Below, piece after piece: positions 5,646 to 5,858 of a stretch of DNA of 5,858 bases. The position numbers were made by a program, and so were the translations under genes. This DNA is from Anaerolineae bacterium (GTDB lineage: Bacteria > Chloroflexota > Anaerolineae > Aggregatilineales > Phototrophicaceae): positions 1-5,858 of the forward strand of contig JADLHH010000591.1 of NCBI GenBank assembly GCA_020848855.1, read 5' to 3'. The notes beneath the pieces were generated by a model, which saw only the letters and a program-made list of their open reading frames with translations, was not told the origin of the DNA and searched no databases. Numbering within the stretch: the stretch's first letter is position 1; each line of letters starts with the position of its first letter.

Positions 5646-5858
5646 TTGAAAGCTCGGCTGGTGATACCGCTGCTGGCGCTGGTGGTGCTGGCTGCCTGCA
5701 ATCTCGATGTGCCGCAGGTCACGCCTACCGTCGCGCCGTCGCTCACGCCAAGCTGGACGCTGACCCCGCCTGATACCGCCACCCCGACGCGAACGTTCAC
5801 GCCGACCCGCACCGCAACCGGGACGGCGACGCGCACGCCATCAAATACGCCAACGGCG
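5646..5858 (+). CDS. Lipoprotein with Thr/Pro-rich linker, N-terminal 71 residues (runs off the right edge)
   Basis: Initiation at TTG gives MKARLVIPLLALVVLAAC, a classic lipoprotein signal: Lys2 and Arg4, hydrophobic residues 5-17, and lipobox LAAC with C18 as the lipidated residue. From about residue 26 the chain is almost only Thr, Pro, Ala, Ser and Arg ('TPTVAPSLTP', 'TPTRTFTPTRTATGT', 'TPSNTPTA'), an extended and possibly glycosylated spacer of the type common in surface proteins of Chloroflexota. The functional domain is beyond the window, so the role is unknown; such proteins are often substrate-binding, peptidase or cell-wall-associated. The frame is open to the last base. The gene has a TATAAT box, a 16-bp tandem repeat upstream and a strong ribosome site, so it probably starts its own transcript. 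Confidence 0.82.
   Translation, partial: MKARLVIPLLALVVLAACNLDVPQVTPTVAPSLTPSWTLTPPDTATPTRTFTPTRTATGTATRTPSNTPTA

Noticed and set aside
5297..5836. 180-residue N-terminal extension of the ASCH frame
   Set aside because: The extension is low-complexity and overlaps the lipoprotein start; the internal ATG at 5296 has a good ribosome site and begins exactly at the domain.
1..5858. CRISPR array, tRNA, rRNA or a defence or toxin-antitoxin cassette
   Set aside because: No regularly spaced repeats, no cloverleaf or rRNA-like sequence, and no gene pair of that type was seen; a lone ASCH protein is not enough to claim one.

Overview
This window reads as a piece of a moderately high-GC bacterial chromosome. 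The best guess is a Chloroflexota (Anaerolineae-like) genome. That guess rests on style: a lipoprotein whose signal runs straight into a long Thr/Pro linker, a palindromic repeat with 'TAGGGGCGAGGC...GCCTCGCCCCTA' ends and an inner 'CCTCACCCCT...CCCCTCTC' hairpin of a kind I recall as common in that phylum, and the mix of protein families. No rRNA, tRNA or marker gene is present to confirm it.

Layout, left to right. (1) 1-691, minus: the 5' part of an unrecognised protein that runs off the left edge. (2) 692-874: spacer with a candidate hairpin downstream of the next gene. (3) 875-2242, minus: a complete fold-type I PLP-dependent decarboxylase of the group II (DOPA/tyrosine decarboxylase-like) family. 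(4) 2301-3368, minus: a secreted TIM-barrel, glycosidase-like protein whose true start is 31 codons inside the longest reading frame. It lies 58 nt upstream of the decarboxylase in the same direction, with a perfect TATAAT in the gap. (5) 3369-3521: divergent promoter region. (6) 3522-4679, plus: a PatB/MalY-type C-S lyase (cystathionine beta-lyase-like). (7) 4690-4916: a 227-bp palindromic, MITE-like element with about 35-bp terminal inverted repeats, sitting between two convergent genes. (8) 4913-5296, minus: a 127-aa ASCH-domain protein whose stop codon lies inside the repeat's right end. (9) 5297-5645: a 349-nt divergent intergenic region with a GC-rich hairpin, a 16-bp tandem repeat and a TATAAT box. 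(10) 5646 to the right edge, plus: the start of a lipoprotein gene initiated at TTG.

The genes do not form an obvious pathway. Two are PLP enzymes, but they are on opposite strands and from different subfamilies. One protein is secreted and one is membrane-anchored outside the cell. The ASCH protein probably acts on RNA or nucleosides. The most distinctive part is the compact mobile-looking repeat at 4690-4916, which appears to have supplied the ASCH gene's stop codon and may serve as a two-way terminator. I do not see strong evidence for a new multi-gene system.
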